A DNA stretch of 64,000 nt from NCBI RefSeq assembly GCF_017498545.1, contig NZ_CP071793.1, positions 6,027,001 to 6,091,000 on the forward strand, in the 5' to 3' direction. Source of the stretch: Sulfidibacter corallicola. GTDB lineage: Bacteria; Acidobacteriota; Holophagae; Acanthopleuribacterales; Acanthopleuribacteraceae. Below are positions 34,798 through 43,600 of the stretch, piece after piece. The position numbers and the translations under genes are program-made. Numbering within the stretch: the first letter of the stretch is position 1; the number at the start of each line of letters is the position of its first letter. The notes under the pieces are model-generated. The model saw only the letters and a list, made by a program, of their open reading frames with translations. It was not told the DNA's origin and did not search any database.

Positions 34798-35209
34798 GGT
34801 TCTCGTCTCCGGTAGGAGGCCTGTCAGGTTGCGGGTAGGGCCCTGCCGTTTGTGAATGCGACGCGGCGATGCCGGCGAAACCGACCACCATCGAATAGGT
34901 TATAACGGGGAGGGTCCCTGACGTGAGCCTAACTGGGGCATGGAATATTTTTGAGCTGGCCTCGGACGTAGGGTGAACCCATATCAGCATCGGGTGATCC
35001 TACATGCGAAAAAAAACGTGCCAAGGTCTTCGGAACGCCAGCATTTTAACAAAGGACACCAGTATTTTTGGCATAAAAGACCATTCTTGCTTGGAGGGCC
35101 AGTATTTTCGTCTTTCTCCTCCGTCTTGCTTCGTGTATTTCGAAAGAGACCATCCACGGACACGGGTTTCAATGGACCCGCTCATCATCGTGAAGAGAGG
35201 AGAACGGAG
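34798..35209 (+). promoter_or_regulatory. Intergenic region with three phased CCAG(T/C)ATTTT boxes
   Basis: 412 bases between divergent genes. The right part is AT-rich and has three near-identical boxes: CCAGCATTTT at 35038-35047, CCAGTATTTT at 35059-35068 and CCAGTATTTT at 35099-35108. Spacings are 21 and 40 bases, close to whole helical turns. They lie about 100-170 bases upstream of the small gene at 35210 and could be regulator sites. Confidence 0.4.
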
Positions 35210-35518
35210 ATGACGAACGCCAGTAAGCTGGAAGTATGCGCCCCCGAATCGCTGGAATTGATCTTTTTCGATGAGGATGATTTCGAAAATTGGGATCCCG
35301 AGCGGTTATTGGAAACGGATGCGGTCTTCCTTTTACGCGACGTCGCCCGGATTTTGGCTTTCGACTTCGAGAGTTGGGCGGCGCGTGTGGAGGCCTTCAC
35401 GGAACCCGAAAAAGTAGGTTTGGTGAAGGTGTGGGGGCACTGGTTTGTCAAAATGGCCGAATTCCATACCTGGTATGCCAACGGCGGTTTGGGATTTTCG
35501 CAAAAGTTGGTGTCGTGA
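35210..35518 (+). CDS. Small acidic hypothetical protein
   Basis: A 102-residue acidic, helical protein with no signal peptide or membrane segment. Recognisable blocks are SLELIFFDEDDFENWDPERLLETDAVF and a Trp-rich end (KVWGHWFVKMAEFHTWYANGG). ATG 35210 is supported by GAGGAG about 8 bases upstream. It may be a small regulatory or partner protein. No family is recognised and no neighbour explains it. The frame is open upstream to 34973, but without a ribosome site. Confidence 0.6.
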   Translation: MTNASKLEVCAPESLELIFFDEDDFENWDPERLLETDAVFLLRDVARILAFDFESWAARVEAFTEPEKVGLVKVWGHWFVKMAEFHTWYANGGLGFSQKLVS

Positions 35519-36151
35519 TCGAGGTACCGCTCGATTCGGGGCTCACCCTGGGCGCTTCCGGAAGCTGCGGTCTCGTACCGGAAAATCGCACCGACTACGG
35601 TCCAATAAAGCGATCAGGCATCGGGTTTCGGCTCGTCATTCGGCATTTGTTCGCTGCCGAGACCCGAAACCTGAACCCCTGCCGCATCTGACGCCGCCTT
35701 CCGCGGTGAGGCATGATCGGGCGCGTTTCGGTGGTTTTTCTGAGATGCCCAGGATCCAAACTCCGCGTTTGACTGCCCTGGTTGCCGGTTGACGGGACAG
35801 GGGTTGCGACCTCCGGCCCCGGCTTTCGGTGAGGCCGGTTCCTTCGTTTTTGGGCACAAAAAAAGCCGAGGAAATCCTCGGCTCGAAGTTGGAACAGGCG
35901 ATGCCGTGAGACGCATCCCGGTCTCAGGGACGGGGATGCGACCGGCACAACGGAGGGAATTGGCGTGAATGGACGCGCCGGCAGCGAAGCCCGAGCTTCC
36001 ATTCGGTGATCGTGCGGACCGGCCGTCGCAGCGACCGGTCACTCGTGGGAACTTTCCATGGCTTGATCGAAGGTAAGAAAAGACGCGGATCGCTCGATCG
36101 GATTACCTGAACCCGTATCGAGGAAACCCTATGGACGTCGCGTGAGGCCGA
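35519..36151. other. Intergenic region with a leftward terminator
   Basis: 630 bases without a gene I accept. Overlapping open frames on both strands run through the terminator at 35858-35883 and show no conserved pattern. Confidence 0.4.
35858..35883 (-). terminator. Rho-independent terminator (minus strand)
   Basis: AGCCGAGGA (35864-35872) and TCCTCGGCT (35875-35883) form a hairpin. The run of A at 35858-35864 becomes a U tract on the minus strand. It is 270 bases downstream of pspC and probably ends the psp transcript. Confidence 0.8.
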
Positions 36152-36607
36152 TCAGAGGTTTTCGAATTTCTTGTTCAAAATGAATTCCTTGGAGGTGACC
36201 AGATCCTCCAGGCCGCGAATGCGTTCCTCGATGGTTTCGAATTGGTGATTCAATTCGCAGAGAGCCTCGTCCGGGGTCTTGTAGTCCTGCCAACGAGGCA
36301 TGTCGCTAAGGTAATCGCTTTCGGAAGCGCTCATCGAAGACGAGGTGCCCGGTGCCATCCACAGCGCCAGGGCGATATAGGAAATAAAGACCAAGGGAAA
36401 GACGGGCCAAATAATGAGCGAAATGATGATGCCGACTCGCAACACTGTCGGCGACAGGTTGAACGCTGCGGCCAAGCCGCCACAAACGCCCGCCAACCAC
36501 CGATCGTTTCTGGAACGCGGGATGCGCCGGTTACCGTAAGGGCAGGCGCGGCCAAACCCCCTGAACGCCGTTTTGTGATACGAGCGATTACTTGTGCTGA
36601 ATGCCAT
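36152..36607 (-). CDS. pspC: Phage-shock protein C (PspC-domain membrane protein)
   Basis: Membrane stress protein of the phage-shock system. The PspC core RSRNDRWLAGVCGGLAAAFNLSPTVLRVG is followed by a hydrophobic helix pair (IIISLIIWPVFPLVFISYIALALWMAPG). The C-terminal 60 residues form an acidic coiled-coil-like tail (EALCELNHQFETIEERIRGLEDLV), as in proteobacterial PspC. ATG 36607 has AAGGAG 8 bases upstream. It is the last gene of the psp cluster: pspA, pspB-like, a small membrane protein, pspC. In known systems PspB and PspC sense inner-membrane stress and release PspF from PspA. Confidence 0.9.
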   Translation of the reverse strand: MAFSTSNRSYHKTAFRGFGRACPYGNRRIPRSRNDRWLAGVCGGLAAAFNLSPTVLRVGIIISLIIWPVFPLVFISYIALALWMAPGTSSSMSASESDYLSDMPRWQDYKTPDEALCELNHQFETIEERIRGLEDLVTSKEFILNKKFENL

Positions 36608-36688
36608 GGGAAAGCTCCTTCATCTATATGTCTTTTCATTCATCGAAGGTTCACGTCGAAGTGGGATGCCTTTGCGAACGTCGTCCAC

Positions 36689-36922
36689 TCAGGAGTGGTA
36701 CCCATTTCGTTTCAACTTTTTGGGGTTAACCATAAAATAGATGATCGTCCCGACGAGAACCAGGGTCAGCACACTTTTGCTGAAGAGAAAGTGGATTACC
36801 ATGGCGAAGATGCTGCCCACCAGGTGCAGCAGATTGACACCGACGCTGAAAACGGCTCCGGCCAACCAGATGGCCAATAGGACGGCGGCGACGACGAGGA
36901 TGGTTTCGACTACTTTTTTCAT
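36689..36922 (-). CDS. Small membrane protein in the psp operon
   Basis: A 77-residue, mostly hydrophobic protein with two membrane segments (about residues 5-30 and 36-63) and a basic tail ending NPKKLKRNGYHS. It overlaps the PspB-like gene by 4 bases (ATGA), which points to coupled translation and a shared job. It could be a PspD/PspG-like accessory protein by position and size, but there is no firm sequence signature. Confidence 0.7.
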   Translation of the reverse strand: MKKVVETILVVAAVLLAIWLAGAVFSVGVNLLHLVGSIFAMVIHFLFSKSVLTLVLVGTIIYFMVNPKKLKRNGYHS

Positions 36923-37212
36923 GAGGACACCTTCCCTTGCGACTCCTGATAGCGCGGCTCCGTGTGGCCCTTCAGGATTTCTTCGAGGTTCGCCAGGCGC
37001 CGTTGCAGGTTTTCGGCGCGAGCCCGAAGTTCGTTTTGGTCTTCAGCGGAAAAAGTTTTGATCTTCTGTTTGCCGGGTTTCTCGGCGTTTTTGGCGGTAT
37101 GGGGGATGCGTGCGTCCAGCACGCGATTGATGATTTTGTAGGTAAAACACATAAAGAGAATGGTGACGGGTGTAATGAATAGCACCACGATGGGAATGAA
37201 AGATTCGTTCAT
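36919..37212 (-). CDS. pspB: PspB-like phage-shock protein
   Basis: A 97-residue protein with one N-terminal membrane helix (IPIVVLFITPVTILFMCFTYKI) followed by a basic hinge and a C-terminal coiled coil (ELRARAENLQRRLANLEEIL). This is the layout of PspB, which with PspC relays envelope stress. Its tail after the coiled coil is longer than in the E. coli protein. It overlaps the next small gene by ATGA. A 253-base gap separates it from pspA upstream. The assignment rests on topology and operon context. Confidence 0.75.
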   Translation of the reverse strand: MNESFIPIVVLFITPVTILFMCFTYKIINRVLDARIPHTAKNAEKPGKQKIKTFSAEDQNELRARAENLQRRLANLEEILKGHTEPRYQESQGKVSS

Positions 37213-37465
37213 GGTCCCCTCCGATCTTCAACTCTGCTTGCAAGCGATCCTTTGACTTGTGTTGGTGAACGCCGTTCGGTGCCTGATTCGGCAAAAGCAT
37301 TTCGGGCGATCGGACCGGCGCGGATCCGTCCGGTAAGTGGATGGCATCCGCTCGGATGCCGCGCGATCTCGAAGCTTTTTCGATTCTTACGGTTGTTCGG
37401 GAGAAAAAGGGCTCCTGAGCCGCCCCTCTCCCCGAGGTGTTGTACGGCTATGGGAAGGCGTAGGA

Positions 37466-38233
37466 TCAGCTCGCGTTTTTGGCGGGGGCCGCTTTGGCTT
37501 CCTCGGCGAAGGGATCCGGCTTGGGGTCGATGGGGTCGGAGGTGGTTTCGAACCGGCTGGGCAGCTCGCTGGCGTTCTCGCCGTTCTCGACACCTTTCAG
37601 GCGCTGCAACTCCGCTTCGATTTCTTCGCCGTGGACGAGATCGACGAATTTCTTTTCGAGCGAGTTGTTGCTGATGCTCATGACTTCCGCTTCGGCCTGG
37701 AAGCGGTCGATGCGCTTTTCGTAGTTTTCGAATTTGGCGAAAGCGCCGGTCGTGTTGAGCTTGTAGATCTTCTCTTCGACCCGGCGACGGGTCACCGCGC
37801 TCTGATGGCTGGCGATGAGCATGCGCTGGCGGGCGCGGGCGTTGGCCAACTTCTCTTCGAGGCGCGAGATGTCGCTTTGGTACTGAGAGGCCAGGACATC
37901 GACCTCGTCCAGCCGCTTCTTGTAGTGTTGGCACTTGCGCTCGCTGTCCAGTTTCTGTTCCAGCGCTTCGCGAGCCAGATCGTCTCGTCCCTTTTTCACG
38001 GCCAACTGTGCTTTGGTGGCCCACTCCTGCTGGCGTTTGGTTTCGTTTTCCAGCAGGCGAGTGGTGCGGATTCTGTCGGCGACAACCTCGGCAGCCGATG
38101 ATTTGACTTCAGTTAAAGTATCTTCCATCTCGTGGATCATCAACTTCACCATTTTCTCGGGGTCTTCGGCCTTGTCGAGCATGGCGTTGACGTTCGAGTT
38201 GATGATCTCACTGATTCTAGAAAAAATACCCAT
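37466..38233 (-). CDS. pspA: Phage-shock protein A (PspA/IM30 family)
   Basis: Peripheral membrane protein that binds stressed inner membrane and, in characterised systems, inhibits the activator PspF. The 255-residue product starts MGIFSRISEIINSNVNAMLDKAEDPEKM, the diagnostic amphipathic N-terminus, and continues as a long coiled coil (about 25-220) with a Pro/Asp/Ala-rich tail. The tail is about 30 residues longer than in E. coli. AGGAGG lies 5 bases upstream of ATG 38233. A near-perfect sigma-54 promoter lies about 40 bases upstream. It is first in the psp operon. No pspF is in the window. Confidence 0.95.
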   Translation of the reverse strand: MGIFSRISEIINSNVNAMLDKAEDPEKMVKLMIHEMEDTLTEVKSSAAEVVADRIRTTRLLENETKRQQEWATKAQLAVKKGRDDLAREALEQKLDSERKCQHYKKRLDEVDVLASQYQSDISRLEEKLANARARQRMLIASHQSAVTRRRVEEKIYKLNTTGAFAKFENYEKRIDRFQAEAEVMSISNNSLEKKFVDLVHGEEIEAELQRLKGVENGENASELPSRFETTSDPIDPKPDPFAEEAKAAPAKNAS

Positions 38234-38271
38234 ATGTTCCTCCTAGGCTATTTCGCGACACAGACGGCGAA

Positions 38272-38289
38272 TTGCAAAGCCATTGCCAA
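38272..38289 (-). promoter_or_regulatory. Sigma-54 (-24/-12) promoter of the psp operon
   Basis: The minus strand reads TTGGCAATGGCTTTGCA. The -24 GG and -12 GC elements are exactly 12 bases apart, and TTGGCA...TTGCA matches the sigma-54 consensus closely. Transcription would start near 38262, leaving a 29-base leader with AGGAGG before pspA ATG 38233. Confidence 0.85.
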
Positions 38290-38290
38290 G

Positions 38291-38667
38291 CCGGGATTGT
38301 GTGTGTAAGTCTCTGTATTTATTTTGTTTGTGCGTTTTTAGCGGATTCGGCGCCAGCATACCGGCGCACGTCTCGGACCAGGCTTGTCGAAAAGCGCAAG
38401 GTGGGTTTGCGAATTTTTAATGATGTTGGCGAATCTGCAAAAGTGGATTCGCTCCGCCATCGGAGCCGCCACCCGAGTCCCATTCCGACGATGCCGCTGG
38501 CCGATGCCTTTTTCCAGAGCCCGCTTCAACCGGGGGCCGCGAGCGGGTATGATGGGAGCCGAGTTGCGGTCGGAGTGCGGCGCCCGGTTTTTTGGCCATG
38601 TCATTTCGACCGCGCCACAGGTTTTATCCCGGGATCCTCGATCTTGGGCGTCAGAGAGGAAAGAACT
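38291..38667. promoter_or_regulatory. Divergent psp/gmhA upstream region
   Basis: 377 bases between the divergent pspA and gmhA genes. The left part should hold enhancer sites for the activator of the sigma-54 promoter. I cannot identify those sites, nor a clear gmhA promoter. Confidence 0.35.
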
Positions 38668-39234
38668 ATGGAAACCAAATTGGCCGCGGATATCGACGAA
38701 CACATCGCCCTTTTTCAAGAGGTCCGGCAATCCCTGTTGGGTGAAGTCGTCGCGGTGGGACGACAGCTCTGGACCTGCATGGAGCGCGGCAACAAGATCC
38801 TGGTCGCCGGGAACGGCGGATCCGCGGCCGATGCGCAACACTTCGCCGCGGAACTGGTGGGTCGCTACATGATGGAGCGACGCGCCCTGCCGGCGATCGC
38901 CTTGACGACCGACACCTCGATCCTCACCGCGGTGGGTAACGACTACGGCTACGATCAGGTGTTCAGCCGCCAGGTCGAAGGACTGGGCAAGGCCGGCGAC
39001 GTATTCATCGGGATCAGCACCAGCGGCAACAGCGAGAACCTGGTTCGTGCGCTCGAGAGCGCCAAAGCCCTGGGCGTCACCACCGTGGCCCTGGTGGGCA
39101 AAAGCGGTGGCAAAATGAAGGACCTGGCCGATATCGTCCTGCTCGTCCCCTCCCAGAACACACCGCGCATCCAAGAAGCGCAGCAATGGATTTGGCACAC
39201 CTGGTGTTCCCTGATCGATCAGTTCCACGGCTGA
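38668..39234 (+). CDS. gmhA: Phosphoheptose isomerase GmhA (SIS domain)
   Basis: Converts sedoheptulose 7-phosphate to D-glycero-D-manno-heptose 7-phosphate for the lipopolysaccharide core. The SIS-domain motifs GNGGSAADAQHFAAELVGRY (48-67), TTDTSILTAVGNDYGYDQVF (81-100) and STSGNSENL (117-125) are typical of GmhA rather than of other SIS proteins. The 188-residue length is normal. AGAGGAAAG precedes ATG 38668. The long upstream open frame from 38272 has no conserved content. It implies a Gram-negative outer membrane with heptose. No other heptose gene is near. Confidence 0.92.
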   Translation: METKLAADIDEHIALFQEVRQSLLGEVVAVGRQLWTCMERGNKILVAGNGGSAADAQHFAAELVGRYMMERRALPAIALTTDTSILTAVGNDYGYDQVFSRQVEGLGKAGDVFIGISTSGNSENLVRALESAKALGVTTVALVGKSGGKMKDLADIVLLVPSQNTPRIQEAQQWIWHTWCSLIDQFHG

Positions 39235-39435
39235 TGGCGCGCTGCCCGACAGCCGGACCTCGAAGGTGACGACTGAACGGACCCGGTGGCGGGCATTTGG
39301 GGCCCGGTCGGGTTCATATCTATTGATAGATGGTGTTCCGGTGAGCATGGACGGCCGATACCTCGCGACCTCCCCGAGCGGATCGATTCCGGAGCATCGC
39401 GCGACATTCCGTCGTTAACGGTTGGAGACTCATAC

Positions 39436-40530
39436 ATGGCGCAGACTTCTCAGGCGACGAAAGCAGGTTCGCAGGACGATCCGAGCGACGCGAGCTCCAC
39501 CGCTCGAACCACCGGAGCAGGTGCGACGCGCCTTGGTTCGGGTCGACGCCAGGTTCGTCTCTGGCATTTGGCCGGCCTTTGTGGCCTGTTGACGGTCGCC
39601 GCGCTGGCGGGTTCGCTGTTGGGTGTCACGCACCTGCCCCTGGCGGAAATCTTCAATCCCGAGAGTACCGGCTACCAGATCTTCTGGAACCTGCGCGTGC
39701 CGCGAGTCTGCGTCGCGTTTCTCGCCGGAGCCGGGTTGGCAAGTTGTGGGATGGTGTTCCAGGCCTTGTTCCTCAACTCGTTGGCGACGCCCTACACGCT
39801 CGGTGTTTCCAGCGGGGCGGCTTGCGGCGCCGCCTTCGCCATCTACCTGGGCGGCATGTCGGGACTGGCCACCGGATTCGGGGTGATGAGCGGCGCGCTT
39901 TTGGGCGCCACCACCTCGGTCATCCTGATATTGGTCTTCAGCCAGACCCGCATGGGCCATCAGCGCCACGTGATGCTTCTGGCCGGCGTGGCGGTCAGCT
40001 TCTTTTTCTCGAGCCTTCTGATGCTGATTCAGTCACTGGCCTCGTTTTATCAGTCCTTTCAAATCATTCGCTGGCTTTTGGGCGGCATTTCGGTGGCGGG
40101 CTATCGCGAGGTAGGTTACCTGGCGCCCGTCGTATTGTCGGGTTGCGCCTTGATCTTCCTCTATCGCCGCCACTTGAACCTGCTGTTGCTCGGCGATGAC
40201 CTGGCCCATGCCCGCGGCCTGGCGGTGCCCACCACGAAACGGGGCTTGGTCGTGCTGGTTTCGATCATGGTGGCGGTGATCGTCAGCGTGACGGGCCCGA
40301 TCGGGTTCGTCGGCCTGGTCACACCCCATGTGGCGCGTTTGGTCTGGGGCAGCGATCACCGCGACCTGATTCCTGTCACCTTCCTCGGCGGGGGCATCCT
40401 GCTGGTGATTTGCGACCTTATCGCGCGGTTGATTCTGGCGCCGTCCGGCTTGCCCGTCGGAGTCGTGACCTCTTTGATCGGGGCACCTTTCTTTTTTACC
40501 TTGCTGATGCGCCGGCCCTATCGTTTTTGA
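39436..40530 (+). CDS. FecCD/BtuC-family ABC transporter permease
   Basis: Membrane permease for iron-siderophore, heme or cobalamin uptake. The 364-residue protein has the usual 9-10 helices and family segments: NLRVPRVCVAFLAGAGLASCGMVFQALFLNSLA, FTLGVSSGAA-like TPYTLGVSSGAACGAA, TGPIGFVGLVTPHVARLVWG, and a C-terminal GLPVGVVTSLIGAPFFFTLL. A 40-residue hydrophilic N-terminal extension is unusual. ATG 39436 has GGAG 8 bases upstream. No ATPase, binding-protein or TonB-receptor gene is adjacent, and the next gene is convergent, so it is an orphan here. The substrate is unknown; no cobalamin riboswitch is visible upstream. Confidence 0.9.
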   Translation: MAQTSQATKAGSQDDPSDASSTARTTGAGATRLGSGRRQVRLWHLAGLCGLLTVAALAGSLLGVTHLPLAEIFNPESTGYQIFWNLRVPRVCVAFLAGAGLASCGMVFQALFLNSLATPYTLGVSSGAACGAAFAIYLGGMSGLATGFGVMSGALLGATTSVILILVFSQTRMGHQRHVMLLAGVAVSFFFSSLLMLIQSLASFYQSFQIIRWLLGGISVAGYREVGYLAPVVLSGCALIFLYRRHLNLLLLGDDLAHARGLAVPTTKRGLVVLVSIMVAVIVSVTGPIGFVGLVTPHVARLVWGSDHRDLIPVTFLGGGILLVICDLIARLILAPSGLPVGVVTSLIGAPFFFTLLMRRPYRF

Positions 40531-40631
40531 GCGGGCGCTTCGATAACCGGCTGGAGCGTGCGCGGCCTTCGACCGGGATTCTTCGGTTGGTGATGTGCGG
40601 AGCCGGGTGTGGACCCCGACTCCGCCAGGTT

Positions 40632-43600
40632 TCAGTATTTACCGAATTCGGAATCGTCCAAGGAGATGATTTTGTTGGGATCCAGGCTGCTGCCCTTGTG
40701 GGGCGCCGGACTGGACCCGTAGTTGACGTTCTGCGAGTTCACCGGCGAGCCGTAGCCCGTACTCACGGGAGCGGGGCTGGCTGCCGGACCCGGAGCGATA
40801 CCGGCCGCGGTGGACACACCCATCTGCTGCGCCATGAACTGCTTGAAGGCCTGCATCATCTCCGGTGACAGGTTTCCGCCGATTTCGGGGACTTCCTTCT
40901 TCTTGAGTTTGAATTTCGTCAGGAGTTCGTTGAGCTGCACGGCTTGGCTCGACAACTGCTGACTGGCCGCCGCACTCTGTTCGGCGTTGGCGGTGTTCTG
41001 TTGGGTGACCTGCTCCAACTGACCCAGGGCTTTGTTGACCTGGGCGATGCCCTGCGCCTGCTCGTTGCTGGCCGCGGCGATTTCGGCCACCAGGTCGGTC
41101 ACCTTGGTGATGCCCTCGACGATTTCGGTCAGGCCCGTCGCGGTTTGACCGGCGATCGAAGTGCCCTGGTTGACCTTCTTGATGGATTCTTCGATCAGTG
41201 CGGTGGTCTCCTTGGCCGCGTTGGCGCTGCGGGCCGCGAGGTTGCGTACCTCCTCGGCGACGACCGCGAAGCCCTTGCCGTGAACTCCGGCACGAGCCGC
41301 CTCGACCGCGGCGTTCAAGGCCAACAAGTTGGTCTGGAAGGCGATCTCGTCGATGACCTTGATGATCTTCGAGATGTTTTTGCTGGATTCGTCGATTTCC
41401 TTCATGCTTTCCAGCATTTCCTTCATCTGGCTGTTGCCGCTCTCCGCACTCTTGCGGGAGTGGGCCGCCAATTGGTTGGCCTGGGTGGCGTTCTCGGCGT
41501 TCTGTTTGGTCTGCGATGCCATCTCCGCCATGGAAGCGGTGATCTGTTCCAGCGCCGCGGCCTGCTCGGTCGCGCCCTGGGAGAGACTCTGGCTGGCATC
41601 CGAAACCTGACGGGCACCGGTATTGACCTGCTCCGAGGTGACCCGTACCTTGCTCAGAATGTCGTTGAGCGATTCCAGGGTCTGGTTCAGCGAATCCTTG
41701 AGGGCGGCGTGGTCGCCCTGGTAGTCACTGGTAATGAAGGCCGTCAGGTCACCGGCGGAAACGCTCTCCAGTTTTTCCTTCAGGTCGCTGATGGGGGCCA
41801 CGATCGCGTCGATGATGTTGTTGATGCCTTCCATCATGGGGCGGAACACATCCGAAAGGTGCTCCGTCGAACCCCGACGGCGGAGGTTGCCGTTCGTGCA
41901 GGATTCGATCACCGTGTTGACCTCGTCGCGATAGACGCTGCGGTCGTTGTAGTCGACCCACTCCACGGCGTTGCCGATGAGGTCTCCCGAATCGTCGTAC
42001 AGGGCGGTGGCGTTCAGTCCGAATTCGAGACCGGCGACCGTGATTTCCGACTTGTAGGGCAGGTTGCGCGGGTCGCCGAGTATGGAACGCTGGTGGGCCG
42101 GATTCTTGTGGAAAATATCGATGCAGGTCCCCAGCAGGCGGGATGCATCGAAACTGGCGAAGATCTGGCGAAGCTGGGACTGGTATTTGGTCAGCAACTG
42201 CGTGACCGCCGGGTTGCAATAGGTGATGCGGAATTCCTTGTCGCACATCATCAAATTGGTGGCGGCCCCTTCGATCATCGATTCCAGTGAGCGCACCCGG
42301 GTGGCTTTCTCGCGGGCCTCGGTCACGTCCTGCCATTCCAGTGAGTTTCCGATGTACTCGCCGTTGCCGTCGAACATGGCCGAGACGTTGAGCTCGAAGA
42401 TCATCGGCCCGACCTGGATGTCCGCGCTGTGGGGCAGGTTGTCGGGGTTGTTCAGGATGCCCCGTTGGTATTCCGGCTTCACGTGGAATTTGTCGACACA
42501 GGTGCCGATCATGTTATCGGGATCGAAACCGGGGAAGGCACTTTGGAAATGCGACTGATGCTTGCGCAGCAATCGGAGCGAGGCGGGGTTGATGGTGCGG
42601 ATGATCAGGTCGCGGTCCACGGTCATGACGGCCGTACCCGAGCCCTCGACCGCCGAAGTCAGGCGCGAGATCTCGTCTTCCCGAGCGCGGGTTTCGGTGA
42701 CGTCGTACCACTCGAGCGCGTTGCCGATGTACTCGCCCTTCTCGTCCATCATCGCGGTGACCTGAAGGTTGAAGATCAGGTTCTTGACCTGGATGTCGGC
42801 GGTATAGGGCAGGTTGTCGGGATTGGCGAGAATGCGGCGCTGGTGTTCGGGGTCCTTGTGGAAACGGTCGATGCAGGTGCCGATCAGGTTCTCGAGGGAA
42901 AATCCCGGAAAGACCGATTGGAAGATGGGCAGGTTCTTGCGCAGCATCTTGTCGGTGGCGGGGTTGATGTAGGTGATGACGAGATCGCGATCGACCATCA
43001 TCATGGCGGTGCCGGAACCCGTGACCGAGGAGTACAGTCGGGAGACCTGATCTTCCTTGGCCCGAACCTCGGTGACATCGTACCACTCCAGGGTGTTGCC
43101 GAAATATTCACCCTTGTCGTCGATCATGGCGGTGACTTGGAGATTGAAGATGAGATGGGCCACCTGGATGTCGGTGGTGTACGGCAGGTTGCTGGGGTCG
43201 TTGAGGATCTGGCGTTGGTGGCTGGGATTCTTGTGGAAACGGTCGATGCAGGAGCCGACCAGTCCCTCCATCGTAAATCCCGAATAGGCCGACTGAAAGA
43301 CGGGCAGGTGCTTGCGCAACATCTTGTCGGTGGCGGGGTTGATGTAGGTGATGACGAGATCGCGATCGACCATCATCATGGCGGTGCCGGAACCCGTGAC
43401 CGAGGAGTACAGTCGGGAGACCTGATCTTCCCTGGCCCGAACCTCGGTGACATCGTACCACTCCAGGGTGTTGCCGATGTATTCCCCCTGATCGTCGACC
43501 ATGGCGGTGACCTGGAGGTTGAAGATGAGATGGGCCACCCGGATGTCGGTGATGTAGGGCAGGTTACTGGGGTCGTTGAGGATCTTGCGCTGGTGACTGG

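Noticed and set aside
35595..36042. Overlapping minus-strand frames of 135-142 codons in the gap before pspC.
   Set aside because: They run straight through the minus-strand terminator hairpin and have unstructured Arg/Pro/Ser composition.
39235..39435. A possible cobalamin riboswitch before the FecCD permease.
   Set aside because: No B12-box-like sequence or matching stem arrangement is visible.
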